This document shows positions 1 to 30,749 of a stretch of DNA of 64,000 nucleotides, piece by piece; position 1 is the first letter of the stretch; every line of letters starts with the position of its first letter. Location: positions 11,452,160 through 11,516,159 of the forward strand of contig OZ007571.1 in assembly GCA_963931925.1 (NCBI GenBank), in the 5' to 3' direction. This DNA is from Onchidella celtica (lineage: Eukaryota; Mollusca; Gastropoda; Systellommatophora; Onchidiidae). The position numbers were made by a program, and so were the translations under genes. The notes beneath the pieces were generated by a model, which made no database searches, was not told the DNA's origin, and saw only the letters and a program-made list of their open reading frames with translations.

Positions 1-760
1 CACCAATCAAATCTAGAGATTTGGACGGTAGTTTGCAGGTGGCTACACAGTATAAAAGTGTAGCCATACCTATATCCAGCACTCCATACAGAAAACTCCA
101 ATCTGTGCAGGCGTCGGCACGATTCTGCCTGAAGAATCAGTTTTGTACGACTTCATGTCTAGTCCACTATAGACATTTGAGATGAATCCATATGCTTGAA
201 TGATATATGCCCACTGCTATAATTGTCCATCGTTCCCTGGTTTCTAACACCAGGGAATAATCGTAAGTGTTTGTCTATTGATGACTCAACAATGAACGAG
301 GAGCTGAACATAACGGTTATCCAGTAGGACAGGATTGTCGCATATACTAGGAGTGCTACCCAAGAATGCAAGCTAAAGATATATATAGACTTGCAACTAG
401 TATGAATGTATGACATACACATCTGTGAATTGTGATTGATTTGTCTGGATGAGGCTGGGAATTGCCAGCCCATCCTAGAGTAGATCTCTAGAGTTAACTA
501 CGTCAGTTTATATTGACGGGCTCGATTCATTATAAGCGTTAGGCACAAATAGCTGAGATGACATTGTCGCCAGAGACCATATTAGTATATTCATTGACAT
601 ATAGTAGGCAGACCAGATCTGAGAGATATATAATCAGTACTTAAATTGTTAGTGAGTCAGAAATATCATAATATTATAGGAATCTAGAGTAGACTTCTAG
701 TGACGTATTATTGAATTTAGATTTGATGCTGCTGATGTTGTCTTTACTATATAATAGATC
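1..760. repeat. Left arm of a dispersed inverted repeat
   Basis: This segment matches, in reverse complement, positions about 11295-11996 inside a gene 1 intron. Matching landmarks include CACCAATCAAAT at the left edge, a short hairpin-like TTCCCTG...CAGGGAA near 223-257, the GCTGGGAATTGCCAGCCCATC stretch near 455-475, and GATGCTGCTGATGTTGTCTT near 725-745. The alignment is imperfect, with many substitutions and small indels, so the copies are old. No convincing ORF is present. It probably continues left of the window. The family was not recognised. Confidence 0.8.
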
Positions 761-1966
761 TAGACAAAATTGTTAGGGTAATTAATGTAATTAAATTTGT
801 GGCCCTGCAGGTCTGTTTATGAAACTTATTCAGATTGTTCTTAGTGTGTGGCATGGTACGAAAGATTAGATATTAAATACCTCTCGATTTAAATGCAGTC
901 ATAATACCATCATTGAGAAGACCCTCTCTGTAACACCGGAGGGCATTATCACCCCTTCCAGATTCGTAACACTAGAGGGGACATCCTTCCCCATATAACC
1001 CAAGTCATAACAACTGGCGGGGGCTTTAGTCGAGCCCCGTAACAGTTGCATTCTGGGATGTGTCAATGATACTGCTGATGAGGAATGTTCAGCTCTTCCT
1101 GTCAGTGAATCAAATCAGTAATAACTCAGCTTCTTTTACTCACTGCCATGCTTTGTGATGTTCGTATGGCAAACTTTGGTGTCTCTGCAGACAATTTTCA
1201 GATTTGTATTTAATATATTATACACCATTTATTTTGTCCTCTCTAAAAATAATGAACATGGTCTTGAACAATATTGTCTCTTTCTTTCTCACCTTTTACT
1301 GCTTTTTTTCATATGTTCTGGGGTTTAAAGTGTCATATTATTATTTATCATTAATTATGACTTAAGCATAAAGTAACTCATTGGAGTGCAGGTTGTTTTT
1401 TTTATCTATTGCTCGTTTATTACTAACCGTGTACTATGTAACTGGGCATGTAAGTCTGTGAACAGCTGATAAAATACTATACCCATGCAGTATTATTTGA
1501 TCTTTTATTCCTTCACGATACAAAGATTCCTTAAGTGTTCCGTCACAAATTTCAAATGTTGTTATTAAAATATGTTGTTGTTGTTGTTGTTGTTGTTGTT
1601 TGATGAAAAGGAAACAGTTATACCTGATATCGGGGAGTGTAAAAGTATACAATAGCAGTGAAGAATAGTATTTCTGTGGATTGCTTATTAGCTAAGTATG
1701 TTGTACGCCAATGGTCGGTCATCAAAGGCTCCCATGGCCCATGCTGCTCTTTCAGATTTCATCTGTAACGCTTTCCTATCCTGAAATAGCAGTAAAAAAA
1801 AAAAAAAACCTTAGATAGAAAAACAAATACTACTGATGTAACAAATATATACTTAAATGCTGTTTTGGCTCATTCTAAAGTTAACTCTCAAAATACGGCT
1901 CTCAGCGAAGTGAAGATGATAGCAACCATAAGTAGTTATTTTTATAGTTTTTATTTTTACCTTTAG
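761..1966. other. Non-coding stretch upstream of the first visible exon
   Basis: No exon could be supported here. It lies upstream of the transmembrane exon of gene 1 and is probably intron. A (TGT)n microsatellite of about nine units lies at 1574-1601 and a poly-A run at about 1795-1808. Ectodomain exons of gene 1 are expected further left, outside the window. Confidence 0.6.
1574..1601. repeat. (TGT)n microsatellite
   Basis: A run of about nine TGT/GTT units, which reads as poly-Gln on the minus strand. It is a simple repeat without coding support. Confidence 0.9.
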
Positions 1967-22095
<20,129 letters not shown>

Positions 22096-22495
22096 AGGGA
22101 ATTCAAGTCTGACCCATTCATAAATTTATTACTATTGCATGGAGAATTCTACACAGCTTCCACCGGACCACATTAGCATAGGGCGGTCAGTGTGAGGAAT
22201 GACAGACAACTGATCGCTAAGTCATCTTTCTTTGTCCAGTATAGCCGTAATGACTTCTTTCATGTGTTTGATCTCTTGCTTAGCTAGCTTAAACAAGTAC
22301 TTGCATATTGCATCACAAATCAATTCACTCAATATCATAAAAATGAGTAAGTTTTTTCATACATGTACACTAATTTTAGTGTGAATTTTTCAGCTGCATT
22401 TACATTTGTTTGTCTGGGTGTCAATCAAATACAATTATATAAGGTCTGACCGAGGAAAAAGGCTCGTTGTTACCGTATTGCTTCGTATTGGAAAC
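22096..22495 (+). other. Probable 3' UTR and downstream flank of gene 1
   Basis: This directly follows the gene 1 stop codon. No ORF or repeat was recognised. No canonical AATAAA is visible in the first 300 bases, so the cleavage site cannot be placed. Confidence 0.5.
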
Positions 22496-23992
22496 CAATT
22501 CCGGTGTAGCAGGCCAGATTATACCCCCGCCAGACTATACCCGGGGTTAAACTGGCCTAGCCCAGAATATCCCCCGGGGTATATTCTGGGCTAGGCCAGT
22601 TTATACCCCGGGGTTTACTTTGGGCTAGGCCAGACTATACCCCCCCCCCCCCAGTCCAGATTATACCCCCAAAGTTTTTTTAAAAAGCAAGTCAAGACCA
22701 CGGTTTATTTCAACTTTAGTTTAAATTGTTCATTATGACTGCCATCAGGGATCATATTGAAACATACATTCTTAACTTTTGTAAATTATGATACATTTAA
22801 GAGGAAATAAACATGCACTAAAAGGCATTGATATACAAAAGGATTTAAAATCCATTCAAATTGATATGATTAGACTTTAACACTAATTTTACTTGTGTTC
22901 GTTGGTATTATTGTTTTTGTTTTTTTTTTAATAATTAGTTGTCCCATGTATTAAACACGTATTGTGGTTTTTTGTTGGTTTGGTACCACTGACATTAAAT
23001 ACTTAGTTATGAAATAATTATAAGACTCATAACTTTAAAGTCATCTGAATTTTATTTTAATTTTTGAAAATCAGAAATGTGCTTGACATGTCAGAACAAT
23101 TTTTAGATCTGCATACAAAGTTACAATGATGCAGAGAGAAAAGGCCGGGAAAGAACACAGGGAATAAAACAACAACATTTTAATAGCCCAACTGACAGAT
23201 GGTGCAATCCATCATGCAGCAGAAATTAAATACTTCACATAAAACTTAATACATACTGTACTAAAAATGTTCTCACATGATGATCTTAACCTGTCCAGAT
23301 CCACTTGAAATGTTACAGAATGCTAACCAGTAATCTAAAATAATAACAATAACTATAAGAACACCAAATCATCTTATTTACTCTTGAAAATAAAGAGAAA
23401 TATCAATATCAGAATCATCATCATCTTGGATTAATACAAAGATAAGAGGGAATATAAAAATGACCCACACATCATTCTAGAATTTATAAGCAGCAATGTG
23501 TGTGTACCAACTATATGTAAAAAATGTGTTAAATCTTTTCTACTATTCAAGTAGAACTGGACAGAAAGCTTTAGTAAAATAACTTTGATAGTCGTGTAAA
23601 CTGTGAGATTAAATCCAGTGAGACAATAGTGCCTTATAGAAAGTAATTACTGTATGTTACTCAAAAATTCTATGGATCATATTGCGTTAACATTTCTTGT
23701 TAGTAAATTCTTTGATAGCTTATTTGTAGAAAGATATATACATAATGGATTAGTTTCCAGGGCATTTGAAGGATTGCAATTATGTGTTACAGTGAATAAG
23801 GGCATGTCACTTACGGGTGAAACATTTTATTAAAAATTAATGTTGAATCCTTGAATATTTTGCCCGAATATGGGAGTATAATCTGGACTGGTGGAATATA
23901 GTTTGGCCTAGCCCAAAGTATAGCCCGGATATAAACTGGCCTAGCCCAGAAAATACCTGGGGTACAAAATAGACTAAGCCACTTTAACCCCA
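22496..23992. mobile_element. Non-autonomous TIR-like repeat, copy 1
   Basis: The left end (22496-22670) is built of inverted blocks such as GGCCAGATTATACCCC and CTGGGCTAGGCCAG. The right end (about 23870-23992) repeats these blocks inverted (TATAATCTGGACTGG, TTTGGCCTAGCCCAAAGTAT). The interior is AT-rich and non-coding. The right end stops short of the terminal blocks and abuts another forward left end at 23993. The layout fits a deletion-derivative DNA transposon with complex terminal inverted repeats, but the superfamily and target duplication could not be determined. Confidence 0.7.
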
Positions 23993-24160
23993 GTGTAGCA
24001 AGCCAGATTGTATATATATATATAAACAAGGAAAGACCACAGTTTATTTCAATCATAGTTAATTTGTATTTTTTATCACTGTCATCGAGCGCCATAGTAA
24101 TACATACATACATACATTCTTGACTTCTGTAAATCATAATACAATTTAGAGGAAAAAACA
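23993..24160. mobile_element. Truncated left end of the TIR-like repeat
   Basis: It begins AGTGTAGCAAGCCAGATTGT, like the left end at 22496, and then matches 22695-22810 in direct orientation (GACCACAGTTTATTTCAA, ATTCTTGACTTCTGTAAATC). It is cut off at 24160 by the LTR retrotransposon. Positions about 31385-31620 carry the same segment inverted. Confidence 0.7.
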
Positions 24161-24756
24161 TAGGGGGGAGTTAGTTGATCTAACTACAACCCTTTAGAAA
24201 ACGAAACTATTACAGCTGTAAAATAAATAAACACGAGATCCGACGATAGATTAAATAATACTAAAGTTTAATAACTGTATAGTGAACAATAAATTACTAG
24301 GAAGACGCCAGCGAAACTAAATATCTACGCCACACAAAAGGAAACTCACTTACTCACCCCCCCCCCCCCAACCACTCACACAGGTCTATATATATAAACA
24401 TTCCTACAGAAAGTTCCCGAAATAAACGTTACCTTTGCCCTCGCACAAACTAACCAATCACGCATCAATACGTCATCAGGTTACATCACTCAAGGCCAAA
24501 TCTGGCGTAAACATCCTTATCCACAGTGTTATCGAATGTTCGGGAACATACTAATATTTACTGCACGAGTCAAAACACCTGACAACAAGCGAGCGAGGAA
24601 AAAAACTACTCACTAGAAAAGAAGGTCAGGCCACGGAGCACAGCACACCCCGGCGGCCGCCAACAATAAAACGGAAAAAGTAGTGGACACATGCTCAGCC
24701 ACCAGCACAACAACAAAACCGGGGGAGGGCAAGGGGCAGCCCGCAGATGCTACACA
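24161..24756 (-). repeat. 3' LTR of the retrotransposon, end-truncated
   Basis: Positions 24161-24630 match 30179-30647 with only two substitutions noticed plus a poly-C length difference. From 24631 to 24756 the two LTRs differ strongly, including indels. The outer roughly 33 bases present in the other LTR (30146-30178) are missing here. A TATA-like stretch lies at 24387-24397. On the minus strand the LTR begins TGTGTAGC directly after the polypurine tract. Confidence 0.93.
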
Positions 24757-24768
24757 ACTCCCCAATTT
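24757..24768 (-). other. Polypurine tract
   Basis: On the minus strand this reads AAATTGGGGAGT immediately before the 3' LTR. That is the expected place and composition for the plus-strand DNA primer of an LTR element. Confidence 0.75.
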
Positions 24769-25527
24769 AAGTTGAATATCTTTCAACTCCAAAAACATTA
24801 TACAGCGTCTGCACTATCGTGAAATAATCCTATAGCACTCCCAATCTCACAAAGGTAGTTGCTAATTCTATTACAATTAATAACAATTTCAGTGTCTTCC
24901 CGAATGTCATCACAAATACAATACAAATGCAGTATCCTTTGCATCACTAATACAATGACTAATACAGTATCATCATTGTGACAAACCAATGGTTAACAGT
25001 AGGCCTACTAGCCAAAATAACACAACGCCACCACTGTGGTGAAACAATGGTCAATGACACTACTACAAATCACATAAGGTGAAACGACGGCCCACCGCCC
25101 ACACAACGCTTCGTGCACGAATCATAGCATATAACTTGTTGTACATAACATGGTTATCTCCAAAATGTATAACTCATACGTACAATGGCAAAAATACCAA
25201 TACATACCGACCACTGGTTAGGGTCTTTCTTCATCATATTAGGTCAAAACAAGTTACAACATTGCAACATAACACAAACACTGCTTGCTCGCAGTCCCCA
25301 TTTGGGTTACATTTTCCAAAAATTACACCAAGTTCCATTGGTAACTAATATGACATAGCATAAAATCAAAATGTGACTAACACATCATGACTCTCTATCA
25401 GCCATCAATTCAATATTCAGTTACAGATGAACTATGTCCCCAATTACAGTACAATACTGCCGTCCTAGCAATTCATCTAGTAGGCAAAAGTATGGGTTAC
25501 AATGCATTTCACTGATAGTGTACTACT
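24769..25527 (-). other. Non-coding 3' region of the retrotransposon
   Basis: About 760 bases between the gag-pol stop codon and the polypurine tract. No ORF with recognisable domains is seen, so there is no sign of an envelope gene. Confidence 0.75.
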
Positions 25528-28500
25528 TTAAAATACCCTGCTCAGGAAATCGGCATAGACATTTTCTCTGCCTTTTACGTAGTGAATCCTGAATCGATAA
25601 GACTGTAAAAATAAACTCCATCGTAATAACTTTGGACTGTCAAACTTGGCAGAGTTCAAAAACTCTAATGACCGATGGTCAGTTTGGAGCACAAACTCCT
25701 TTCCATACAAATACAAAGTAAACTTTTTTACAGCCCAAACAATAGCTAAACATTCGCGCTCTGAGACCGAATATTTTGTCTCACGAGGCAATAGCTTACG
25801 ACTAGCATATGCCACAGGGTACAACTTTCCCTCGTGTTCCTGCATAAGACTAGCGCCTAATCCGCGATCTGATGCATCAGTTGCTAAGACAAACTCTTTG
25901 GAAAAATCTGGCAAACATAACACGGATTTGGAGATAATGACATTCTTCAAAGAGGTGTACGCTTTCTCCTGCGTTTCATCCCACTGAACTATATTGGGCT
26001 GACCCTTTCTAAGTAAATCAGACAATGGTGATGCAATCGCTGAAAAGTTAGGAATAAATTCATGGTAATATCCCACTAATCCTAAGAATGCTTTCACTTC
26101 CTTCTTAGTGGTGGGTCTGGGTGCGTCTCGTACCTTACATACATTCTCTTCTGACAGGCCAATCATACCTTCTCCCACTAAGTGTCCAACAAAGTCTACT
26201 TCAGACGTTCCAATCAGACACTTCGATGGTCTTGCAGTTAATCCAGCTTGGTCCATCCTCTGCAGTAAGTCCTTGAGAGTCTTCACATGCTCGTCGAATG
26301 TCTCTGTATGAATCAGCAGGTCGTCCACATATGCTGTCACATTGTTCATTCCACGGATCAATGGCTTTACGATCCTGTTCAGTGTGGCTCCTGAGTTCAT
26401 CATCCCAAAAGGCATCCGCATGAATTCATAGTGCTCGCCCATGGTGACGAACGCCGTCTTGGGAATGTCTTGCTCTCGAACTTTCACTTGCCAGTATCCC
26501 TTGCTCAGGTCAATCCGAGAGAATAATTTTCCTCTCGAGAGACTCTGAAACACTTCTGATGGCGCTGCTGTCGGATGAGGGTCGAATACTGTGATCTTGT
26601 TTAACCTCCTGTAGTCGATGCAGACTCGGTTGGATCCGTCCTTCTTCTTGACGACAACAATAGGTGAAGCATAAGCTGATGAGCTCCTTCGAATGATGCC
26701 CAGCCGTTCCATGGTGCTAAGCTCCTCCTTCAATGAGTCGCGCATTGCGTAGGGCACCGGGTATGGTCGTTGACGAACTGGTACCTCTGTCGTCAGGTCG
26801 ATGCGATGTTCACCCAACTGGCAGCATCCAGGAAGATTGGTGAAGACGTGCTGGTAATTCTTCACCACATTGCAGAGTTCTTGACGTTGTTCCGATGTCA
26901 GTTGCGTTCCATACTGGACATCTCTGTAGCCTTCATTCTGGTTCCAGCTTCCTAGGTCGGCAAGGTCCTCCGTCGTTCCACCGTTGTCGCCTTCCAGGTC
27001 GCAGTCCTCGATGATTGTCATGCCAGCTGACTCCACGGGTTGACTCTTGTCCATCATGTCGTCCTCTGCCAGTACAGTCTCAGCACTATCACCGCCGCCG
27101 TCCTTTATGGCGTTGACATGTTCAGGCGTGGTATCTCTCCTACTGTTGTCCATCCCACACATCTCGGTCACAATAAGTCTCGGTTCCATTGCCACTGCTG
27201 CTGCTTTTGACGTCCTTGGAATGTATCTCTTGAGGAGGTTGGCGTGCAAGGTCTTTTCTTTTGCACCCATCTTGACTCTATAGTCGTTAACACCGACAAC
27301 TGAGACCACCTTATATGGTCCCTTCCATTGGACTAGGAGCTTGTTAGTGTTCGTCGGCAGTAGCACCAACACTTCATCTCCGGGGCGGAACTTCCTCTCT
27401 CGCGCCTTCCGGTCGTAGTAGGTCTTCTGTCTACCTTGAGCCTTGGAGAGTTCTTCCGTCGCTAGCTTCCATGTGTCCTCCAGCCTCTCACGTAGTTCCA
27501 TGACGTACTGGTAACTGGTCTTCGTTTCCGGCTCCTCTACGTCCTTGGTCCATAGTTGTCGTAAGATGTGCATGGGTCCTCTCACAGTTCTCCCATACAG
27601 CAACTCGAATGGGGCAAACTTGGTCGACTCTTGGGGAACTTCACGATATGCGAAGAGCAGCGGGTTGATGTATCTGTGCCACTGCTTGGGTTGCTCTGCG
27701 CACAGTCGTCTCAATGTTTTCTTCAGTGTGCCGTTGAATCGCTCCACCAGCCCGTTGCACATAGGGTGGTAGACTGTAGTGGTCGACTGTCGAATTCCCA
27801 GTAGTCTATTCGTTTCCTTCATGACATCTGACATAAACTGAATCCCTTGGTCTGACAAGATCTCTTCGGGCACACCCAAACGGCTGTAGATGTTCACTAA
27901 GGCTTCTGCTACCGTTTCTGCGTCGATCTTCTTCAAGGGTGTGGCTTCGGGGTAACGAGTAGCGTAGTCTATGTACACCAGGATATACCGATGTCCACCT
28001 TCACTTGGGGGGTCGATAGGTCCTACTAAGTCCACGGCCACTCGCCTAAATGGTACGTCCACTACTGGCATACTCTGCAGGTGCACCTTTGGGGTCGCTC
28101 CTTTGTTCACCGTCCTCTGGCATATGTCGCATGAGCGGCAATATCTCGCGACGTCACCTTCAATTCCAGGCCAATAAAAATTGCTCATAACTCTGTCTTT
28201 GGTTTTCTTCACGCCGAGGTGTCCTCCGACGATCGAGTCGTGGGCTACACTCAGTACATACTCTCTCAGTTTCTCGGGTAGTACCACTTGCCTTAGAACC
28301 GTCGCCTGTCTCAGGTTCTTGTAGATCCGGTACAGTACTCCTCCATGTTTCTCAAAATGAGCAGATTTATTGCCTCTATTAGTTGGGATCTTCTTCTGCT
28401 CTAACTTCCTAATGACTTCGTCTTCTTCTTGGAGTCGGATAAGTTCCTCTCTATCCACTCCCGCGTGCCGTTCTGCCCTCGGCACCTTCAGCGACGTAGA

Positions 28501-30036
28501 CCGGTCCTTCCTCTTCTCCTGGGCCCTCGTGGTCACCGCTCCTACCATCACCTCAGTATCAGGGTCGTACGGATCCTTCGCTCCGTCCACGTTCCCGACT
28601 ACTAGGTCGCAGATGGTCTCCGGGAGACACAGCGCCGTCACTTTGCCCGTCAGGTAAGGCGTCTTCACGTCGATAACGGCTTCCTCCGCCGCTAGCAAGG
28701 AGTTATCGATCCTCGCGATAAGTTTCTTCCCACCGGTGAGCTGTCCGTCGTCCACCAGTGCTCGCCGCACCCCTACACCTTCACAGCCGGTATCTCTTAG
28801 GACATCTACCGCTCGATTTCCAATCAAGCCCTTCATCACTGGTAACTTCAGTTTCTCCACGGTCCTTCCGTCACTGCATCCTCCGCAAGTAACAGGCACC
28901 GCTAACTGTAGCTTCCCGTCCTTCATTACCGCTTGAACGTTGATGCTGGTGTCAGCCGTCGTCACATCTTGTCTTGACGACTCGTCCGCCGCTATAACTA
29001 CGGCCGCCGCCGCCTTGTTCGGCTTGCCTCGTCCCATTTCCTTCTGGGCTGGACACATCCTCCGAACGTGGCCTGGCTTTCCACAAAGGTAACATTTCAA
29101 CTCACCTTTATCGTTTAACTTTGCACGACACTCCGTCGCCTTGTGTCCCGGCCTCTGGCACCTATGGCAGACCTGTGGGCTTCTGTCTCCGTTGGGCCTC
29201 TGTCGCACTGGCCGGCTCTGCAGTCTGGCGCTCCCGCTGAGCGTCCGGTTCCTCGCTACCAGGTACGCCTCCGCTGAATCTGCGATGTCCTGTCGCGTCT
29301 TTGGTTTCCTCTCCCTCACATGGGTTGCAAGGTCTGGTGGGCAGGCATCCATGAATTGCTCTCTGACGAACAGATCTCTCACTCCTTCGTAGGTCTCCTC
29401 CGTCTTCGACAGCTTTATCCACCTCTCTAGATAGGTCTTGATCCTGGTCAAGAACATTCCAACATCTTCTCCATCTTCAGGCTTACCTTGTCTGAACATG
29501 AGTCTGTATCCGTCCTCTGACAGGTTGTACCTCTTCTGCAACGCTTCCTTGACCTTGTCGTAGTCCTTGGCTTCGTCGATCGGTAGTCTGCAGAAGCACT
29601 CCAAAGCTCTCCCGGTCAGCAGGGCAGACAGTGATGTCGTCCAGGTGGATCTGGGCCATTCAGCTGTCTCAGCAAACCTCTCAAACCGCAGCAACCAGCT
29701 ATCCAGATCGTCCTTCTTGTCCTGAAATGCAGGTAGCTTGGGTCTCTTGGAACTGGCGTGGTCGCTGGTCCCCTGCGTCGACTCGCCTCCACGCTGATGG
29801 CGGATCCTCTCCATCTCCAGCTTGTGTTGTCGTTGAGCCTCCTTCTCTTGAGCCTCTATCTTCAGTTGCTCCATGCGATCTTGCCTCTCTCTCTCCATCT
29901 TCAGTTGCTCCATGCGCTCTTGCCCCTCTCTCTCTCTTTCCTCCCTTAGGCCTTCACGGATGTAATCCTGTCTCTCCTTCCCAGTGAGCTCCAAGGCGTC
30001 TGCTTCCTGGCTAAGCCTTCCAATAGCCTCTGACAT
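25528..30036 (-). CDS. Gag-pol polyprotein, Gmr1-like domain order
   Basis: Replication polyprotein of the LTR element: 1502 residues in one uninterrupted frame, starting about 90 bases after the primer binding site. Visible parts in order: charged coiled coil (about 30-80); gag region (about 100-262); two CCHC zinc knuckles (290-303 and 315-328); protease with DTG (415-417); integrase with an H2C2 zinc region (about 599-639), core D669, D729 and E765 with D-35-E spacing, and a GPY module (about 881-922); reverse transcriptase (about 1078-1300) with YVDD (1236-1239); RNase H (about 1380-1500) with D1387, E1426 or E1428, D1453 and D1496. Integrase precedes reverse transcriptase, which is atypical for Ty3/gypsy. 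No frameshift or internal stop separates gag from pol. All listed catalytic residues are present, so it may be functional. Confidence 0.96.
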   Translation of the reverse strand: MSEAIGRLSQEADALELTGKERQDYIREGLREEREREGQERMEQLKMERERQDRMEQLKIEAQEKEAQRQHKLEMERIRHQRGGESTQGTSDHASSKRPKLPAFQDKKDDLDSWLLRFERFAETAEWPRSTWTTSLSALLTGRALECFCRLPIDEAKDYDKVKEALQKRYNLSEDGYRLMFRQGKPEDGEDVGMFLTRIKTYLERWIKLSKTEETYEGVRDLFVREQFMDACPPDLATHVRERKPKTRQDIADSAEAYLVARNRTLSGSARLQSRPVRQRPNGDRSPQVCHRCQRPGHKATECRAKLNDKGELKCYLCGKPGHVRRMCPAQKEMGRGKPNKAAAAVVIAADESSRQDVTTADTSINVQAVMKDGKLQLAVPVTCGGCSDGRTVEKLKLPVMKGLIGNRAVDVLRDTGCEGVGVRRALVDDGQLTGGKKLIARIDNSLLAAEEAVIDVKTPYLTGKVTALCLPETICDLVVGNVDGAKDPYDPDTEVMVGAVTTRAQEKRKDRSTSLKVPRAERHAGVDREELIRLQEEDEVIRKLEQKKIPTNRGNKSAHFEKHGGVLYRIYKNLRQATVLRQVVLPEKLREYVLSVAHDSIVGGHLGVKKTKDRVMSNFYWPGIEGDVARYCRSCDICQRTVNKGATPKVHLQSMPVVDVPFRRVAVDLVGPIDPPSEGGHRYILVYIDYATRYPEATPLKKIDAETVAEALVNIYSRLGVPEEILSDQGIQFMSDVMKETNRLLGIRQSTTTVYHPMCNGLVERFNGTLKKTLRRLCAEQPKQWHRYINPLLFAYREVPQESTKFAPFELLYGRTVRGPMHILRQLWTKDVEEPETKTSYQYVMELRERLEDTWKLATEELSKAQGRQKTYYDRKARERKFRPGDEVLVLLPTNTNKLLVQWKGPYKVVSVVGVNDYRVKMGAKEKTLHANLLKRYIPRTSKAAAVAMEPRLIVTEMCGMDNSRRDTTPEHVNAIKDGGGDSAETVLAEDDMMDKSQPVESAGMTIIEDCDLEGDNGGTTEDLADLGSWNQNEGYRDVQYGTQLTSEQRQELCNVVKNYQHVFTNLPGCCQLGEHRIDLTTEVPVRQRPYPVPYAMRDSLKEELSTMERLGIIRRSSSAYASPIVVVKKKDGSNRVCIDYRRLNKITVFDPHPTAAPSEVFQSLSRGKLFSRIDLSKGYWQVKVREQDIPKTAFVTMGEHYEFMRMPFGMMNSGATLNRIVKPLIRGMNNVTAYVDDLLIHTETFDEHVKTLKDLLQRMDQAGLTARPSKCLIGTSEVDFVGHLVGEGMIGLSEENVCKVRDAPRPTTKKEVKAFLGLVGYYHEFIPNFSAIASPLSDLLRKGQPNIVQWDETQEKAYTSLKNVIISKSVLCLPDFSKEFVLATDASDRGLGASLMQEHEGKLYPVAYASRKLLPRETKYSVSERECLAIVWAVKKFTLYLYGKEFVLQTDHRSLEFLNSAKFDSPKLLRWSLFLQSYRFRIHYVKGRENVYADFLSRVF

Positions 30037-30124
30037 GTTGTAGATAGCTTGTCGATGATATTCCTACAATAAACTATGTAAATAAATCTAGTAATTTTGA
30101 TCTGGTCCGCTCGAATATAGTCGG

Positions 30125-30142
30125 ATCCCGGACGAGCCCCCA
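30125..30142 (-). other. Primer binding site, tRNA-Pro type
   Basis: On the minus strand the 18 bases TGGGGGCTCGTCCGGGAT start three bases after the 5' LTR end. This is the sequence known as the tRNA-Pro-complementary primer binding site of murine gammaretroviruses, so tRNA-Pro is the likely primer. Confidence 0.88.
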
Positions 30143-30145
30143 ATA

Positions 30146-30749
30146 TGTAACAGCTGAGGTTGTTCTAGCACGTTATAGTAGGGGGGAGTTAGTTGATCTA
30201 ACTACAACCCTTTAGAAAACGAAACTATTACAGCTGTAAAATAAATAAACACGAGATCCGACGATAGATTAAATAATACTAAAGTTTAATAACTGTATAG
30301 TGAACAATAAATTACTAGGAAGACGCCAGCGAAACTAAATATCTACGCCACACAAAAGGAAACTCACTTACTCACCCCCCCCCCCCAACCACTCACACAG
30401 GTCTATATATATAAACATTCCTACAGAAAGTTCCCGAAATAAACGTTACCTTTGCCCTCGCACAAACTAACCAATCACGCATCAATACGTCATCAGGTTA
30501 CATCACTCAAGGCCAAATCTGGCGTAAACATCCTTCTCCACAGTGTTATCGAATGTTCGGGAACATACTAATATTTACTGAACGAGTCAAAACACCTGAC
30601 AACAAGCGAGCGAGGAAAAAAACTACTCACTAGAAAAGAAGGTCAGGTCACGGAGTACAGCACACTCTGACGGTAGTCAAATGAACACATGCTCACCAGT
30701 GTAACACGAAAACGGGGGAGGGCAAGGGATAGCTTGCGGATGCTACACA
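30146..30749 (-). repeat. 5' LTR of the retrotransposon
   Basis: The complete LTR is 604 bases. On the minus strand it begins TGTGTAGC and ends GCTGTTACA, the usual TG...CA ends. A TATA-like stretch is at 30404-30414. It is nearly identical to the 3' LTR over 30179-30647 but diverges from it over 30648-30749 (the U3 start). Confidence 0.94.

Larger units (their letters stand above)
24161..30749 (-). mobile_element. Gmr1-like Ty3/gypsy LTR retrotransposon, near intact
   Basis: An element of about 6.6 kb on the minus strand: 5' LTR (30146-30749), tRNA-Pro-type primer binding site (30125-30142), one gag-pol frame (25528-30036), about 770 bp of non-coding sequence, a polypurine tract (24757-24768) and a 3' LTR (24161-24756). 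The pol order is protease, integrase, reverse transcriptase, RNase H; most Ty3/gypsy elements have integrase last. No envelope-like ORF is present. The intact frame and mostly near-identical LTRs suggest a recent insertion. It lies between the two phosphatase genes, in opposite orientation to them, inside older repeats. No clean target-site duplication is visible, partly because the 3' LTR lacks its end. Confidence 0.95.

Noticed and set aside
25646..29987. Many plus-strand ORFs opposite the retrotransposon frame
   Set aside because: Antisense shadows of the 1502-codon gag-pol frame; they show no domains of their own.
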